DNA from: Chlorocebus sabaeus
Lineage: Eukaryota > Chordata > Mammalia > Primates > Cercopithecidae
NCBI RefSeq assembly: GCF_047675955.1
Contig: NC_132919.1
Coordinates: 68,118,816-68,182,815, forward strand
Direction of reading: 5' to 3'
DNA length: 64,000 nt
Part shown: in pieces, positions 1-11,499 of the stretch
Position numbering within the stretch: position 1 is the first letter of the stretch
How the letters are laid out: every line of letters starts with the position of its first letter
Made by a program: the position numbers and the translations under genes
The notes under the pieces: generated by a model
The model's input: only the letters and a program-made list of their open reading frames with translations
Databases searched by the model: none
Told to the model about the DNA's origin: nothing

Positions 1-1525
1 TCACCTTTATTCCAATTTCTCTTCTGCGTGCCCCAGTGCCCACCACTGAGCGCAGTGGGAATACAAACACATTTATTATGCACTCTGCATATGGCTAGAA
101 GGAACTTTGGAGCTCAGATCCACCCTTTACACAGATGGGGAAAATCAAGGCTCACACCACAAAGTGAGCTTGGTGGTATCTTGACACCTCCAGGTAGTGA
201 CAAAACCAGGACACAGATTCTGAGGAATGAGCGAGTGAGAGAATGAAGTGAAATGGGGCAACAGTCAGCATGAGCAAGGGCTGATCTATGGTGGGTCTTA
301 GCCTTGACTGCGCCCGGTGGCCCCGCAGCACCACCGTCTCTTCAAGGAGCACAGAGGCAGCTCCCCGTGCGGAGCATGGGCACAGACCCCAGGGCCCAGG
401 CAGGCAGGGGATGTGCCGGTGGTCCTTGCCACGGGCCACCAGGTTTGCCACCCTGCTCCAGGGTCCTGGCCTCTCCCCAGGGTGCAGAACGCCACTCCCA
501 GGCACTCTGGCCCCATTTCTTACCAGGCTGCTCTGGGATGGCAGCGTCCCAGCACCGCTATAAATAGCATCTCTCCTGGGCCCCAGACGGCCAGTTGGCA
601 AACACTATAATTTGCTGAAAAGTTTGGAATGTGTCTAAAAATGAAGAAGGCAAATGAGACCAGTCATGAGGGGGAGCAACCAGCGTATCCATTTCAGAGA
701 AAGGCTGAGCCTCTCTCCTGCCTCTTGCCAACTTCTTTACGAGGGCACTGCAGGCAAAGCTTCAGGGAGGGGGGACAAACGTGAGTCTAGGAAGGAAATA
801 TTGTCATTTCCAGCATCAGCTGCGCGGCTACCTCTTGTATTGGCCTCACCCCTGACCTTCCTGTCCTAACCAAAGAACGAGAGGAACTGCCACTGCTTAA
901 CCCTTTATTGGGCTGTGCTAATGAAATTGAAGAGGACATAGTGAGCATGCGAGGACTGTGACAGCCAGAAGGAAACCCCCAAAATAATTTCATTCAATAG
1001 TTTAATCCAAACTCTCCCAGTTTGGAAATGAGGAAGTGACCTGACAAAGGCCAAGCACCAAGTTGAAGCAGAACCAGATTTTGGACGAGGTCCCTGGGCT
1101 CCCAGTTGGGTGCCGGGCATTGGATCCCAGGCCTGCTGTGAGGGCTGGCTCTCTTAGGGAAAGGAGAAGAGTCCCATGGTTCTCCTATCATGCTGAAGGT
1201 GGACACCTGACAAGTCCCTGCAGCTTTCTCCTGTTCTGCTCTGATTCTCATTCCACTCCAAGGAGGCACAGCCACCATTATCCTGGTTTTATGGCTGAAC
1301 AGGCTGAGCTTCAGGGTGGAAACTCATCCTCACCCACAAAGCCAGAGGAAGGCTTGAGTAGAATTCACCACTCTGTCCCCAGACACTCTGGGCTTTTCCC
1401 ACTTTCAGGTAGAACTCACTGCCTCAAAAGCCACCTTTTATTGTTCTTTATCTTCCGGGATTGTGATTTTCCCTGTAGGAAAAATCATGCACAATAGCAA
1501 TAGACTGGGTCTTAAGAATTCTGAG
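1..1525. other. Unique intergenic sequence
   Basis: No gene or clear transposon is seen apart from the MEF2 block at 540-660. Short ORFs on both strands show no known domain. Confidence 0.6.
540..660. promoter_or_regulatory. Repeat-free block with MEF2 consensus (candidate SOST-side bone enhancer)
   Basis: A perfect MEF2 consensus CTATAAATAG is at 558-567 and a near match CTAAAAATGA is at 635-644. The surrounding 300 bp hold no transposon. The known SOST enhancer ECR5 is MEF2-dependent and lies in the SOST-MEOX1 interval. Identity with ECR5 is inference. Confidence 0.35.
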
Positions 1526-1817
1526 GGCCTGGCGTGGTGGCTCACACCTGTAATCTCAGCACTCTTGGGAGGCCGAGGCAGGTGGATCACCTGAGGTCAG
1601 CAGTTTGAGACCAGCCTGGCCGACATGGTGAAACCCCATCTCTACTCAAAATATAAAAATTAGCCAGGCATGGTGGTGGGAGCCTGTAGTCCCAGCTATC
1701 AGGGATGCTGAGCCAGGAGAATCGTTTGAACCCAGGAGGTGAGGGTGCAGTGAGCCAAGACTGTGCCACTGCACTCCAGCCTGGGCAACAGAGTGAAATT
1801 CTGTCTCAAAAAAAACC
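1526..1817 (+). repeat. Alu (S-type)
   Basis: Full-length dimeric Alu with both arms and a short A-tail. Confidence 0.95.
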
Positions 1818-1834
1818 GAGGCAGAGCCACAGAT

Positions 1835-1925
1835 CGAGCAGTCTTACTGTATGATCTTGGGCAAGTGACTTCCCTCCACTAAGCCTGAATTTATCCTTAT
1901 GTAAAACTATAATAAAAATAGAAGC
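1835..1925 (+). repeat. MIR fragment
   Basis: Contains the MIR core GATCTTGGGCAAGTGACTT and a decayed CTGTAAAA segment; cut off by the next Alu. Confidence 0.7.
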
Positions 1926-1927
1926 TT

Positions 1928-2213
1928 CCTTTGGGAGGCCAAAGCGGGCAGATCACGAGGTCAGGGGTTCGAGACCACCCTGGCCAACATGGTGAAACCC
2001 CGTCTCTACTAAAAATACAAAAACTAGCTGGCCATGGTGGCAGGCACCTGTAATCTCAGCTACTCAGAAGGCTGAGGCAGGAGAATCGTTTGAACCCAGG
2101 AGGTGGAGGTTGCAGTGAGCTGAGGTCGTGCCATTGCACTCCAGCCTGGGCGACAGAGCGAGACTATGTCTCAAAAATAAATAAATAAATAAAAATAAAT
2201 AAATAAATAAAAG
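1928..2213 (+). repeat. Alu, 5'-truncated
   Basis: Begins inside the left arm (CTTTGGGAGGCC) and ends in an (AAAT)n tail at 2172-2211. Confidence 0.95.
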
Positions 2214-2261
2214 CTTCCATTCACAAAGCACATGATCACAGGCTTTGTGTGCATTTGTTCT

Positions 2262-2372
2262 CTTTGTCTTCATAACAATCGGACAGGCAAGATATATTCC
2301 TATCCTATTTTACAGATGAAGAAATTGAGGCAGGGGGTTAAGTGACTTGTCCAAGATCACACCATATTTTTA
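2262..2372 (-). repeat. MIR fragment
   Basis: Reverse-strand MIR core: TTTTACAGATGAAGAAATTG, then GTGACTTGTCCAAGATCAC. Confidence 0.75.
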
Positions 2373-2785
2373 CAAGTTGGAAACTCACTGCACCAGATGC
2401 TCTGCGGTCCTTTACAGCCTTAATAATTCTGCCTTTTGTGGTTCCAAACATAATAGAAACTAGCAATGGTTCGCTTGGTAGCTCTCAGCTCTTGGCAGCT
2501 AAGAGGCTTCATTTGGGGGCAGGAGAAGATAGGGAATAGGGAGAGTTCACATCTTTAAAGAGTCTGTGCAGAGGAGGAGCCAGGATGCCCAGTCTTGGCC
2601 CGCCAGCCAAGGCCATCTCTCTTTGCAGAAGGCACCTGCCGCCCTGTGGGGCCTCTTAGTGAGAACTGTGGCTGAAAAGCGACATCTCGTGTCCAGTTTT
2701 AGAACTGCACTGTGGGACAATGAGGAGTGGAGGGAAATATTCTGTTGTTACGGACTTGAAGGTTCTTTTAAATTATTTGTTAAGT
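2373..2785. other. Unique intergenic sequence
   Basis: Nothing recognised; ORFs are short and lack domains. Confidence 0.5.
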
Positions 2786-2789
2786 TTTA

Positions 2790-2925
2790 AAAACACACAG
2801 GTGCCAGAGCCTCCGACCTAGAGAACCAGCATCTCAACAGTAGGACAGAGATCTGTCTTTTTAAGACTTGGGCGATTCTGTGGCAGCCTAGCTGAGAACC
2901 ACAAGTGTAGACAGCTTTTAAGGGG
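2790..2925. repeat. MER5-like hAT fragment
   Basis: Resembles MER5 in layout and ends with TGAGAACCACAAG, the MER5 terminal signature. Confidence 0.5.
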
Positions 2926-3102
2926 GTGCTGGTGTGCTGGTCAGAACTTCTCAGCTGCAACACCTCCACCTGGTGTTGCACTTCTGTCTGGGATACCAGA
3001 ACATTCTAGGCAGCTGACAGAAAGAAATCCATTAGACATTATTTATAAAGGAAAATCTAACTGCATCGTACCTTTTATTTGTGCTTTATTAAGAAATAAA
3101 AT

Positions 3103-3405
3103 GGCTGGGTGCAGTGGCTCGTGCCTGTGATCCTAACACTTTGGGAAATGAAGGCAGAAGGACTGCTTGAACCCAGGAGTTTGAGACCAGCCTGAACAAC
3201 ATTGGGAGACCCTGTCTCCACGAAAAAAAAAAAAAAATTAATAGCTGGGCACGGTGGTGTGCACCTGTAGTCCCAGCTACTGGGGAGGCTGAGGTGGGAG
3301 GATTGCTTGATCCCAGGAGGTTGAGGCTGCAGTGAGCCATAATTGCGTCACTGCACTCCAGCCTGGGTGACAGAGTGAGACCCTGTTTCTTAAAGAAAGA
3401 AAGAA
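3103..3405 (+). repeat. Alu (J-type)
   Basis: Old dimeric Alu flanked by AAATAAAATGG copies, target-site duplications. Confidence 0.95.
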
Positions 3406-3539
3406 AAATAAAATGGCAGCTGGTAAAAAAAAAAAAATGAGTATAGAAATAGATTCAGTTATTTTAGAGAAATGTCAGTGAAATTCAGTCCATGTGTAGA
3501 GGATACAGAAGTTGTTTTTTTGTTTGTTTGTTTGTTTTC

Positions 3540-3725
3540 TTTCTTTAATGAAGTGGCTCTCAACTGGGAGCAATGTCTGGAGACATTTTATGGCTGTCAC
3601 AACTAGAGGGTGCTACTGGCATCTAGAGGGCAGGGACCAGGGATGCGGCAGAGCATCCTAGTCTACAGGACAGTCCCCCACAACAAAGAATTACCCAGTC
3701 CCAAATGTCCATAGTGCTGAGGCCC
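3540..3725. repeat. hAT-type DNA transposon remnant
   Basis: Matches a common MER element I know by its phrases AATGTCTGGAGACATTTT, GTCACAACTAGAGGG and CAACAAAGAATTA. Family number not assigned. Confidence 0.65.
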
Positions 3726-4061
3726 TAAGGCCCTGCTTCCATGAGCACAAAGGACTCCCATTTTTCAGGTCCCCTGAGGGTGGGGACTCTGCCCTCTTCG
3801 TCCTCTCTACCAGGACCTGGCAAGAGGCAGGAGCTCAATACACACTGCTTGACAGAAGTGCAGTGAGGGGCATTTTGAGAAAAATTATCTAATGCGGACA
3901 CATTTGCAAATCTCCCTAATATGCACAGTCCTGGGTGCATTTCTATATGGCATAAACTGTCTGAAACTAAAAAATCTCATTTGTCGGTTGGACACTACCC
4001 AAGTACACCAAACACAACCTGGGAGTCAGGGGAGAAAGGGGTAGTAAGGAGGATTCAGACC

Positions 4062-4258
4062 CCGTAGAAATGGGTTAAACCTCAGCTCCTTCAAGCTGTG
4101 TGTCCTTGGGCAAGTTGCATAACTTCTCTGGGCCTTAGTTTCTTCCTCTGTAAAATGAGGCTAACACACCTTTTCACAGGCTGTTGTGAAGGTTAAATGG
4201 CATTGTGCACAAAAACTGCTGAGCATGGCCCTGTATGTGCTGATTAAATGTTAGCTAT
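4062..4258 (+). repeat. MIR
   Basis: Near full-length MIR with TGTCCTTGGGCAAGTTGC and CTCTGTAAAATGAGGC cores. Confidence 0.85.
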
Positions 4259-4261
4259 GTG

Positions 4262-4558
4262 GGCCAGGCGCGGTGGCTCACACCTGTAATCCCAGCACTT
4301 TGGGAAGCCGAGGCAAGTGGATCACAAGGTCAGGAGTTCAAGACCAGCCTGGCCAACATGGTGAAATCCCCATCTCTACTAAAAAATACAAAAATTAGCT
4401 GGGCATGGTGGTGGGCACCTGTAATCCCAACTACTTGGGAGGCTGAGGCAGGAGAATCGCTTGAACCCGGGAGGTAGAGGCTACAGTGAACCAAGATTGT
4501 GCCGCTGCATTCCAGCCTGGGTGACAGAGCAAGATCCCATCTCAAAAAAAAAAAAAAA
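4262..4558 (+). repeat. Alu (S-type)
   Basis: Full-length Alu flanked by imperfect AATGTTAGCT target-site duplications; inserted at the MIR 3' end. Confidence 0.95.
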
Positions 4559-4699
4559 TGTTAGCTGTGATTGGTGCCCTCATGACTGAGGTCTGGATTG
4601 GTTGGGTGTGGCTGCTGCGCTGCGGGAGACAAGCTATCACTCACCTTGTATCTAAACAAGAGTAATGATGGTGCATAATGAATATATTGGGTAGAGGCA

Positions 4700-4773
4700 G
4701 AAGGCCTCGGACTCACTAACTCAAAACCTCCGTGGGAGGGGCCTGGGAATATGCATCTGTAATAACCTCCTGG

Positions 4774-4804
<31 letters not shown>

Positions 4805-5095
4805 GAGATGGAGTTTCTCTCTTGTTACCCAGGCTGGAGTGCAATGGCACAATCTCGGCTCACTGCAACCTCCACCTTTGGGGTTCAAGCTATTCTCCTG
4901 CCTCAGCCTCCCAAGTAGCTGGGATTACAGGTACCCACCACCATGCCTGGCTAATAGTTTGTATTTTTAGTAGAGACAGGGTTTCACCATGTGGGCCAGG
5001 CTGGTCTCAAACTCCTGACCTCAGGTGATCTACCCGCCTCGGCCTCCCAAAGTGCTGGGATTACAGGCCCAGGTGATTCTTACAGTTGGGCAAAT
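4700..5095. repeat. MER5-like fragment split by an Alu
   Basis: The left part ends CCTGGGAATATGCATCTGTAA and the right part resumes CCAGGTGATTCTTA after 5068. The Alu at 4778-5068 interrupts it. Confidence 0.5.
4778..5068 (-). repeat. Alu (S-type)
   Basis: Reverse-strand Alu with a 27-nt T tract at its start. Confidence 0.95.
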
Positions 5096-5099
5096 TTGG

Positions 5100-5250
5100 A
5101 AAATCTGGCTTTAGTACAAACACTTTGGAGTTAAGCTGCCAGGCTCTGCTACTTACTAACTGGGTGATCTTAGGCAAGCTACTTAACCGCTCTGTGCCTC
5201 AATTTCCCCACCTGTTAAGCCCTTGACCAGCACTACTGCTGGCATCCAGT
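5100..5250 (+). repeat. MIR
   Basis: Contains GGGTGATCTTAGGCAAGC and CTCTGTGCCTCAATTTCC. Confidence 0.8.
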
Positions 5251-5689
5251 AGACTCAAGAAATGGCAGCTCCTCCCGCCTCTTTCTCAAGCTTAATGGTG
5301 TATGATCTTCACCTGCATCCTCCATGCAAGGCCTGCCTCCTGCTCCTGTCATTTCTCTCTGACTCATCCTTTCTCTCAGTCCCCACTGGTCCTCAGTGGG
5401 TCTATTTGGCGCCCCCTGGCCTCCTCATGGGCTTCTCTAACTCTTGTCCCCACCACCTTAGTGAGTCCGTCAAGCAGAAGCAACAACGGAACGTGTTGTA
5501 GTTTGTAGTTTTCAAGCCACACTTCACATATTTTACCTCATTGACTCTTCCCAGTCATCCTGAAGTGTCGCTGTCAGGATCTCTGCAAAATGAGTGAGCT
5601 GAGTCTGAGGCTCAGGGTGACTGACCGTCCTGAGCCCCCGAGCAAGTAAGCAGGAGCATCTCCGCCTCCCGGCCCTGTGCATTTTCTCC

Positions 5690-6250
5690 TGTGACCTGAG
5701 GCCTCTCAGTTCCTCCCACTGCCCCAGTCTGATTCGCATCCTGCTGCCTTTCTGCTGCTCAGGAAGCGGCTCTGGCTCCCCAGCGATCAGGTCCAAGTGC
5801 CTACACCTGGCTTCAAGGTCCATCACAGGCCACAGCTTGGAACCATTCTCCCCCTCCTGGATTTCCTACATTTCCCAGCCTTTCCACTAACCCAGCTGGG
5901 CTCCTCTCTGCCTCTCATCCTCCCTTCCTCCCTGCTTGGATGCAAGTTGTTTCCCTACAGAGCACCCCCTAGAGAGAGTGGGTAACACGGGGAGGAATGG
6001 AGGCATACCCCTGCCTGGGGTCCCTCCAAACCCCCATGCCTGGCCTCACTCCCTCAGCCCCTGCCAGGCCTCCTTCTCCAGGAAGCCTCCCTGCCCTTCA
6101 GTAAGCATCCAGTGCTCAGCCAGGCGGTCACAGCCTCTTGCTGCTCCTCTCCTGCCCTGCCCCCACCCCTCACACACACTGGCCTTTGGTCCCTTTTCTG
6201 CCCAGCACCTCAATCTTTTGGTGTTATTTGTATTTGTATTGCCCTATCTG
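5690..6250 (+). repeat. L2 fragment
   Basis: Carries L2 3'-region phrases such as AGGTCCAAGTGCCTACACC and CTCCAGGAAGCCTCCCTG. ORFs across it are remnants, not genes. Confidence 0.6.
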
Positions 6251-6254
6251 TCGA

Positions 6255-6865
6255 ATAGGGTGGGGTGGGAGAGAGGGCGGCCACCCCCATGTGGAGCCCA
6301 CCATGAGACCATGAAGAGAATGGGGGTGACTGACAGGGCCCTTCTGCCACCTTGGGTGCTGGGGGCAGTGGTAGAAATCACCACCAGCTCTTGTGCCTTC
6401 CAAAGGCACTTGCACTAAACAGTGACACAAAGGTTGGTTTCCAGCTCCTCCCCGTGGCCAGCATATCCCTGGGTAAACTGTAACCGCTCCAAGACAGGTC
6501 CGCATTATACTGTCAGTGGATCCTCGGAATTAGGCACCCAGGCATGGATGGGATGCAGGCAGGGCTGGGACTGGTGGCTGGCTCTACTGTGCTCTGATGC
6601 TGCAGGAACAGTCCAGATGTCATCCAGGAGCCTGGAATTTGAGGGACGCCGCTGCGTGCGGCAGCATCAGAAGCCTCAGATCTGCATGTGTCTCTGCCAC
6701 GTGTGAGCTGTGTACCTCTGAGCCAGTGGCCTGTGGGAATGAAATAATCAGAGCCACTTTGGGGTCAGAAGGTACAACAGGGGTAAAGGATTGGGGTGGG
6801 AGAGGGCTTGGCGGTCCTGGAGGGCTGCTGCCGTGTTTCTGCCTTCACTCCTGCCATCCTCTTGC
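6255..6865. other. Unique intergenic sequence
   Basis: No recognisable gene or repeat. Confidence 0.5.
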
Positions 6866-6867
6866 GG

Positions 6868-7000
6868 TGCACGGTGAATATTTTTACCCACATCTTGCAG
6901 GTGAGAAAACGGAGGCCTTAGAGGCTGTGCTGGGAGTTCCCACAAGATTCTTAGTCCTGGCACCACAAGAGTCACATGCCAAGTCCCAGGCTGCATCCAA
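6868..7000 (-). repeat. MIR fragment
   Basis: Reverse-strand core CATCTTGCAGGTGAGAAAAC. Confidence 0.6.
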
Positions 7001-7184
7001 ACCAATTGAATGCAAACCTCTGAGGAGCGGGACCCAGGCGACAGTATTTTTGTGGTCCCCATGTGATTGTGGCAGTGCAGTCAGTGGGGAGAAGGGAGAC
7101 TAATGGCTCAGACGGCACTTTGCAACCTTTCAAGTTATGCAAAGGTCCCTTCATTTCTTTGTGTAGCTCCTAATCCACCCCGAG

Positions 7185-7260
7185 CCTCTGTCCTCATCTG
7201 TAAAATGGGGATAATACAGTTCCCTGAGTGGATGAGTTGAAGTGCTTTCTTAATTAACAT
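7185..7260 (+). repeat. MIR fragment
   Basis: Contains CCTCATCTGTAAAATGGGGA. Confidence 0.65.
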
Positions 7261-7384
7261 TGCAACTTGGCCACCCAGCACTCTTGTTTCCCTTTTCCCT
7301 CTGTGACGGGTTTGTTTCTGTTTTGCCATAGCCCTTACCATGTGTGAACGTATGACATATTTCACCTATTCAGGATTTTTATGC

Positions 7385-7560
7385 TTTAGTGCTTGACACT
7401 CCCCTACCTCCGCTAGAATACCATGTGCATGAAGGCCAAGATCTTCGTCATTGCTTCACTTTTATTCCTTCCTGTATCCCAAGCACCAAGCAACACAGTG
7501 TTTGGCACATAGTAAGTGCTTAACAAATAGTTGTTGAGTGAATGAATGTGCCTGGCACCA
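7385..7560 (+). repeat. L2 3' end
   Basis: Ends with GTTTGGCACATAGTAAGTGC and a TTGTTGAGTGAATGAATG terminus, typical of L2. Confidence 0.8.
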
Positions 7561-7789
7561 TCTAATACATGTTACAGGCATCACTGCTGCTGCTGGGGTT
7601 GTGGTCTGCAGCCTTCTCGCCTGAACCGCTCACCCCCTCAAGCTGCTTGCAAACCGAATAAAGCCCTCCCAAAGTCAAGCTGACTGCTCCTTTCCCTGAG
7701 AAACGCACCTCTGTCCCAGCTTCTTGGTGTCTCCCCAGCCCACCAGCTCCCCTTGGACACAGAGTGCCAGAGCACCAGCAGGGAGAAGA

Positions 7790-8150
7790 GGCAAAGTTTC
7801 AAGATATCATTTGTAATTCTTTTCAGATGAAATGTCAGAAATATTAGAAAGGCAGACTCATAAATCTGATCCTAATATAGCATAGAGCTTATTAATGAAG
7901 AATAAATCACCGAGGGAAACCTCCCCAGGGTGCTTCTCCGGGGCCTGTGGGGAAGATGGCATATTTATGTGCAAGCGTAGCGGGTCTTTTACTTTCTCAG
8001 ATATATGGCCAAGGCAGATTTGTCAGGGCAGTAGCCTTAACATCAGCCAATTATATTTTTTTCTAGTAAAAATTAATCTATTCTATAGAAATCTCCTAAG
8101 CATTTATTGGATTAGGATCACATCCAAATGTAGAAAATTAAACACACGCA
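7790..8150. promoter_or_regulatory. AT-rich repeat-free block, candidate conserved element
   Basis: About 360 bp without recognisable repeats, dense in TAAT, ATTAAT and ATATAT motifs typical of homeodomain-bound enhancers. No coding signal. Confidence 0.35.
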
Positions 8151-8267
8151 CAGTGCATACCACGGCAGAACTCTGAGAGGCCCTGAAATGGAATGATGAC
8201 CACCCCCACCTCTGCTCCCTGCCAAGATACTCTCCCAACTGAAAAACTCAGAGTGAAGGAGCCAGAG

Positions 8268-8372
8268 GGGCCAGCCTCATTGCACAGGTGGAGAAACCAA
8301 GGCCCAGAGAGGGGACAGGACTTGCCCAGAGTCACCCAGATTGCTAAGGCTGACATGAGACAAAAACCCCAA
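8268..8372 (-). repeat. MIR fragment
   Basis: Reverse-strand core GGTGGAGAAACCAAGGCCCA, then TTGCCCAGAGTCACCCAG. Confidence 0.75.
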
Positions 8373-8377
8373 GTCCA

Positions 8378-8684
8378 GGCTGGGTGTGGTGGCACACACC
8401 TGTAATCCCAGCACTTTGCCAGGCTAAGACAGGAGTATTGCTTGAGCCCAGGAGTTTGAGTTCAGCCTGGGCAGCATTACAAGACCTCCGTGTGTGCAAA
8501 ATATTAAAATAATGCAAACATCAGCTGGGCATGGTGGTGCATACCTGTAGTCCCAGCTACTCAAGAAGCTGAGGTGGGAGGATCACTTGAGCCCAGGAGG
8601 TTGAGGCTGCCGCAGTAAGTCTCGATCGCACCACTGCATTCCAGCCTGGGTGACAGAGACCCTGTCTCAAAAAAATTTTTAAAA
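8378..8684 (+). repeat. Alu (J-type)
   Basis: Diverged full-length Alu with CAGCCTGGGCAGCAT in the left arm and a short decayed tail. Confidence 0.95.
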
Positions 8685-8699
8685 GAACCCCAGGTCCTT

Positions 8700-9145
8700 C
8701 TTCCCACCTCAGAAGATGTCCACATCCTAATCCCCTAACTGTCCCCATGTGAATATGTTACCTTATGTGGCAAAAGGAACCTTCCAGGTGTGATTAAATG
8801 AAGGATATGAGGATGGAGGGATTTATCCTGGACTACCCAGATGGGTCCAATATAATCAAAGGCATTCTTATAAAGGACAGAGGGAGGCAGGAGAGGCGGA
8901 GAAAGAGATGTGACAGCAGAAGCACAGGCTACAATGACATAGGGCCATGAGCCAAGGAGTGCGGCAGCCTCTAGAGGCTGGAAGAGGCAAGGGCCAGATT
9001 CTCCCTGGAGCCTGCAGAAGGGCTGCAGCTTGCCGGCACCCGCTTTTCAAACGTCCTCCCTCCACGACTGTCACAGTCTGTGTTCTCTGAAGCCACTTGG
9101 TTTGTGGCCATTTGTTACAGCAGCGTTAGGAAACTCACATAGTGT
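8700..9145 (+). repeat. Ancient interspersed repeat, family not assigned
   Basis: Resembles a common old element: GTGAATATGTTACCTTATGT, CCTTCCAGGTGTGATTAAAT and a 3' end with GGCCATTTGTTACAGCAGCG. A related copy on the other strand is at 42760-42905. Confidence 0.55.
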
Positions 9146-9851
9146 TAGAGGGAGAAGCATTTTCAGGGAAACTGCACCTGGCAGTGTGGGCTTCCCTCCC
9201 ACTTCCCTTCCCATATGCAGTGCTAGGGAGGGACCCCTACCCTGAGGGTCACCTCAGATCACCCCAGAGTCATGCGGCTCCTCCTCTCCAGAGGCCACAA
9301 GGCCACCACTTCCTGCCTGCTCTTCCCTCGTTCATGACATTCTCACCCTCACATGCTGGGATGCAGTGGGGTCTTCCACTGTTTTCTTGGTCCCCCAGAC
9401 TCCTGCAGCTTTTCTGCAGCCTGACCCCCTTCCAAATGGTTTTCCCTAGTACCTCACCTTTCCCCATCCCTCCTCTCAAAGACACTAAGGAAAGAGCGAC
9501 CTGCGCCCAGGGCTTTTCCCTGCAGCCCCTCCTTGGTTCTCAGCCACTGTCTTCGGTCACCTCTTACTGCCTTGGGAGTCTCAGAACACCGGCCTCCCTT
9601 CCCATCTCTGCTCTGGGGGCCTGCTCCAGTCTGGTGATTCCTCTCTCCATCTCTCAGCACCTGGGGACAGTTATGTGGCCCAGAGAGCTCCCAGGGAAGC
9701 ACCTGAGGAACACACCCAGATGGAGGGGAGAGACGGTGGTGGAAGCTTGTGGAAAAAGGGGCAGGTAGCCAGTGGCTGTGGTGCAAATGTTCTTGAGCCT
9801 GGTCCCCAGCCTGCCTAGCCTGGCTGACGGCTTATTAAAAGTGCATATTCA
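9146..9851. other. Unique intergenic sequence with a 208-codon ORF
   Basis: A 208-codon frame (9142-9768) has no domain, no Kozak support and no conservation evidence. Its composition is Ser/Pro/Leu-rich, as expected of GC-rich non-coding DNA. Confidence 0.5.
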
Positions 9852-10142
9852 GCCAGGTGCAATGGCTCATGCCTGTAATCCTAACACTTTGAGAGGCCGA
9901 GGTGAGTGGATCACTTGAGGTCAGGAGTTTGTGATCAGCCTGACCAACATGGTGAAACCCCATCTCTACTACAAATGCAAAAATTAGCCAGGTGTCGTGG
10001 CAGACACCAGTAATCCTAGCTGCTTGGGAGGCTGAGGCAGGAGAATCGCTTGAACTCAGGAGGTGGAGGTTGCAGTGAGTCAAGATCACACCGCTGCACT
10101 CCAGCCTGGACAACAGAGTGAGACCCTATATGAAAAAAAAAA
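9852..10142 (+). repeat. Alu (S-type)
   Basis: Flanked by GTGCATATTC / ATGCATATTC duplications; first of four head-to-tail Alus. Confidence 0.95.
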
Positions 10143-10152
10143 TGCATATTCT

Positions 10153-10446
10153 GGCTGGTGACGATGGCACATACCTGTAATCCCAGCACTTCGGGAGGCT
10201 GAGGCAGGAGGATCACTTGAGCCCAGGAATTTGAGCCTGGGCAACATGTCAGAACCCTGTCTCTACAAAAAGCACAAAAATTATCTGGGTGTGATAGCAC
10301 ACACCTGTGGTCCCAGCTATTCAAGAGGCTGAGGTGAGAGGATTGCTTGAGTCCAGAAGGTTGAGGCTGCAGTGAGCTGTAATCAGGCCACTGCACTCCA
10401 GCCTGGGCGACCAAGCAAGATCCTGTCTCAAAAAAAAAAAAAAAAA
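10153..10446 (+). repeat. Alu (J-type)
   Basis: Second of the cluster; the left arm has lost bases around the GAGACCAG box. Confidence 0.95.
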
Positions 10447-10756
10447 GTCAGGCTCGGTGGCTCATGCCTGTAATCCCAGCACTTCAGGAGGCCAAAGCAG
10501 GCAGATCACCTGAGGTCAGGAGTTCAAGACTAGCCTGACCAATATGGAGAAACCCCATCTCTACTAAAAATACAAAATCAACCAGGCGTGGTGGCGCCCG
10601 CCTGTAACCCCAGCTACTCGGGAGGCTAAGGCAGAAGAATCACTTGAACCCAGGAGGGGTAGGTTGTGGTGAGCTGAGATCCCACCATTGCACTCCAGCC
10701 TGGGCAACAAGAGCGAAACTCCGTCTCAAAAAAAAAAAAAAGAAAAAGAAAAAGTA
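10447..10756 (+). repeat. Alu (S-type)
   Basis: Inserted directly at the A-tail of the previous Alu; ends in (AAAAAG)n. Confidence 0.95.
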
Positions 10757-10764
10757 CGTATTCT

Positions 10765-11061
10765 AGTTGGGCATAGTGGCTCACGGCTGTAATCACAAAA
10801 ATTCAGGAGGCCAAGGTGGGAGGATCTCTTGAGACCTGAAGTTAAAGATCAGCCTGGGCAACATCACAAGACCCCAACTCCAGAAAAATTTTAAAAATTA
10901 GCCAGACATGGTAGCATGCACCTGTAGTCCCAGCTACTTAGGAGGCTGAGATAGGAGGATTGCTTGAACCCAGAAGTTTGACACTACAGTGAGCTGTGAT
11001 TGCACCACTGCACTCCAGCTTGGACAACAATGAGACCCTGTCTCTAGGAAAAAAAAAAAAA
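10765..11061 (+). repeat. Alu (J-type)
   Basis: Fourth of the cluster, strongly diverged. Confidence 0.95.
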
Positions 11062-11064
11062 GGC

Positions 11065-11165
11065 ACGTATTCCTGGACACCCCTATCACTGATAAACACG
11101 TCCTTGCCAGAGCAGAATCTCTGAGGGTGGGCCCAGGAGTCTGCAGTCTACCACGCTCCTGGGAT
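11065..11165. repeat. MER5-like fragment
   Basis: Contains CAGAATCTCTGAGGGTGGGC and CAGGAGTCTGCAGT, as in MER5. Confidence 0.5.
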
Positions 11166-11191
11166 GTGTCTCACACAAAAATCAGGAAGTA

Positions 11192-11493
11192 GGCCAAGCG
11201 CAGTGGCTCAGGCTTGTAATCCCAGCACTTTGGGAAACCAAGGCGGGCGGATCACTTGAGGTCAGGAGTTTGAGACCAGCCTGGCCAACACGGTGAAACC
11301 CCATCTCTACTAAAAATACAAAAAATTAGCCAGGCATGGTGGCGGGCGCCTGTAGTCCCAGCTCCTCAAGAGGCTGAGACAGGAGAATCGCTTGAACCCA
11401 GAAGGCAGAGACTGCAGTGAGCCAAGATCGTGCCACTGCACTCCAGCCTAGACAACAGAGTGAAACTCTGTCTCAAAAAAAAAAAAAAAAAAA
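11192..11493 (+). repeat. Alu (S-type)
   Basis: Flanked by perfect 11-bp duplications ATCAGGAAGTA at 11181 and 11494. Confidence 0.97.
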
Positions 11494-11499
11494 ATCAGG

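Noticed and set aside
5405..5418. Reverse-strand CTCF-like GCGCCCCCTGGCC
   Set aside because: Two mismatches at conserved core positions.
9142..9768. 208-codon ORF
   Set aside because: No domain, no start or splice support, composition like its surroundings.
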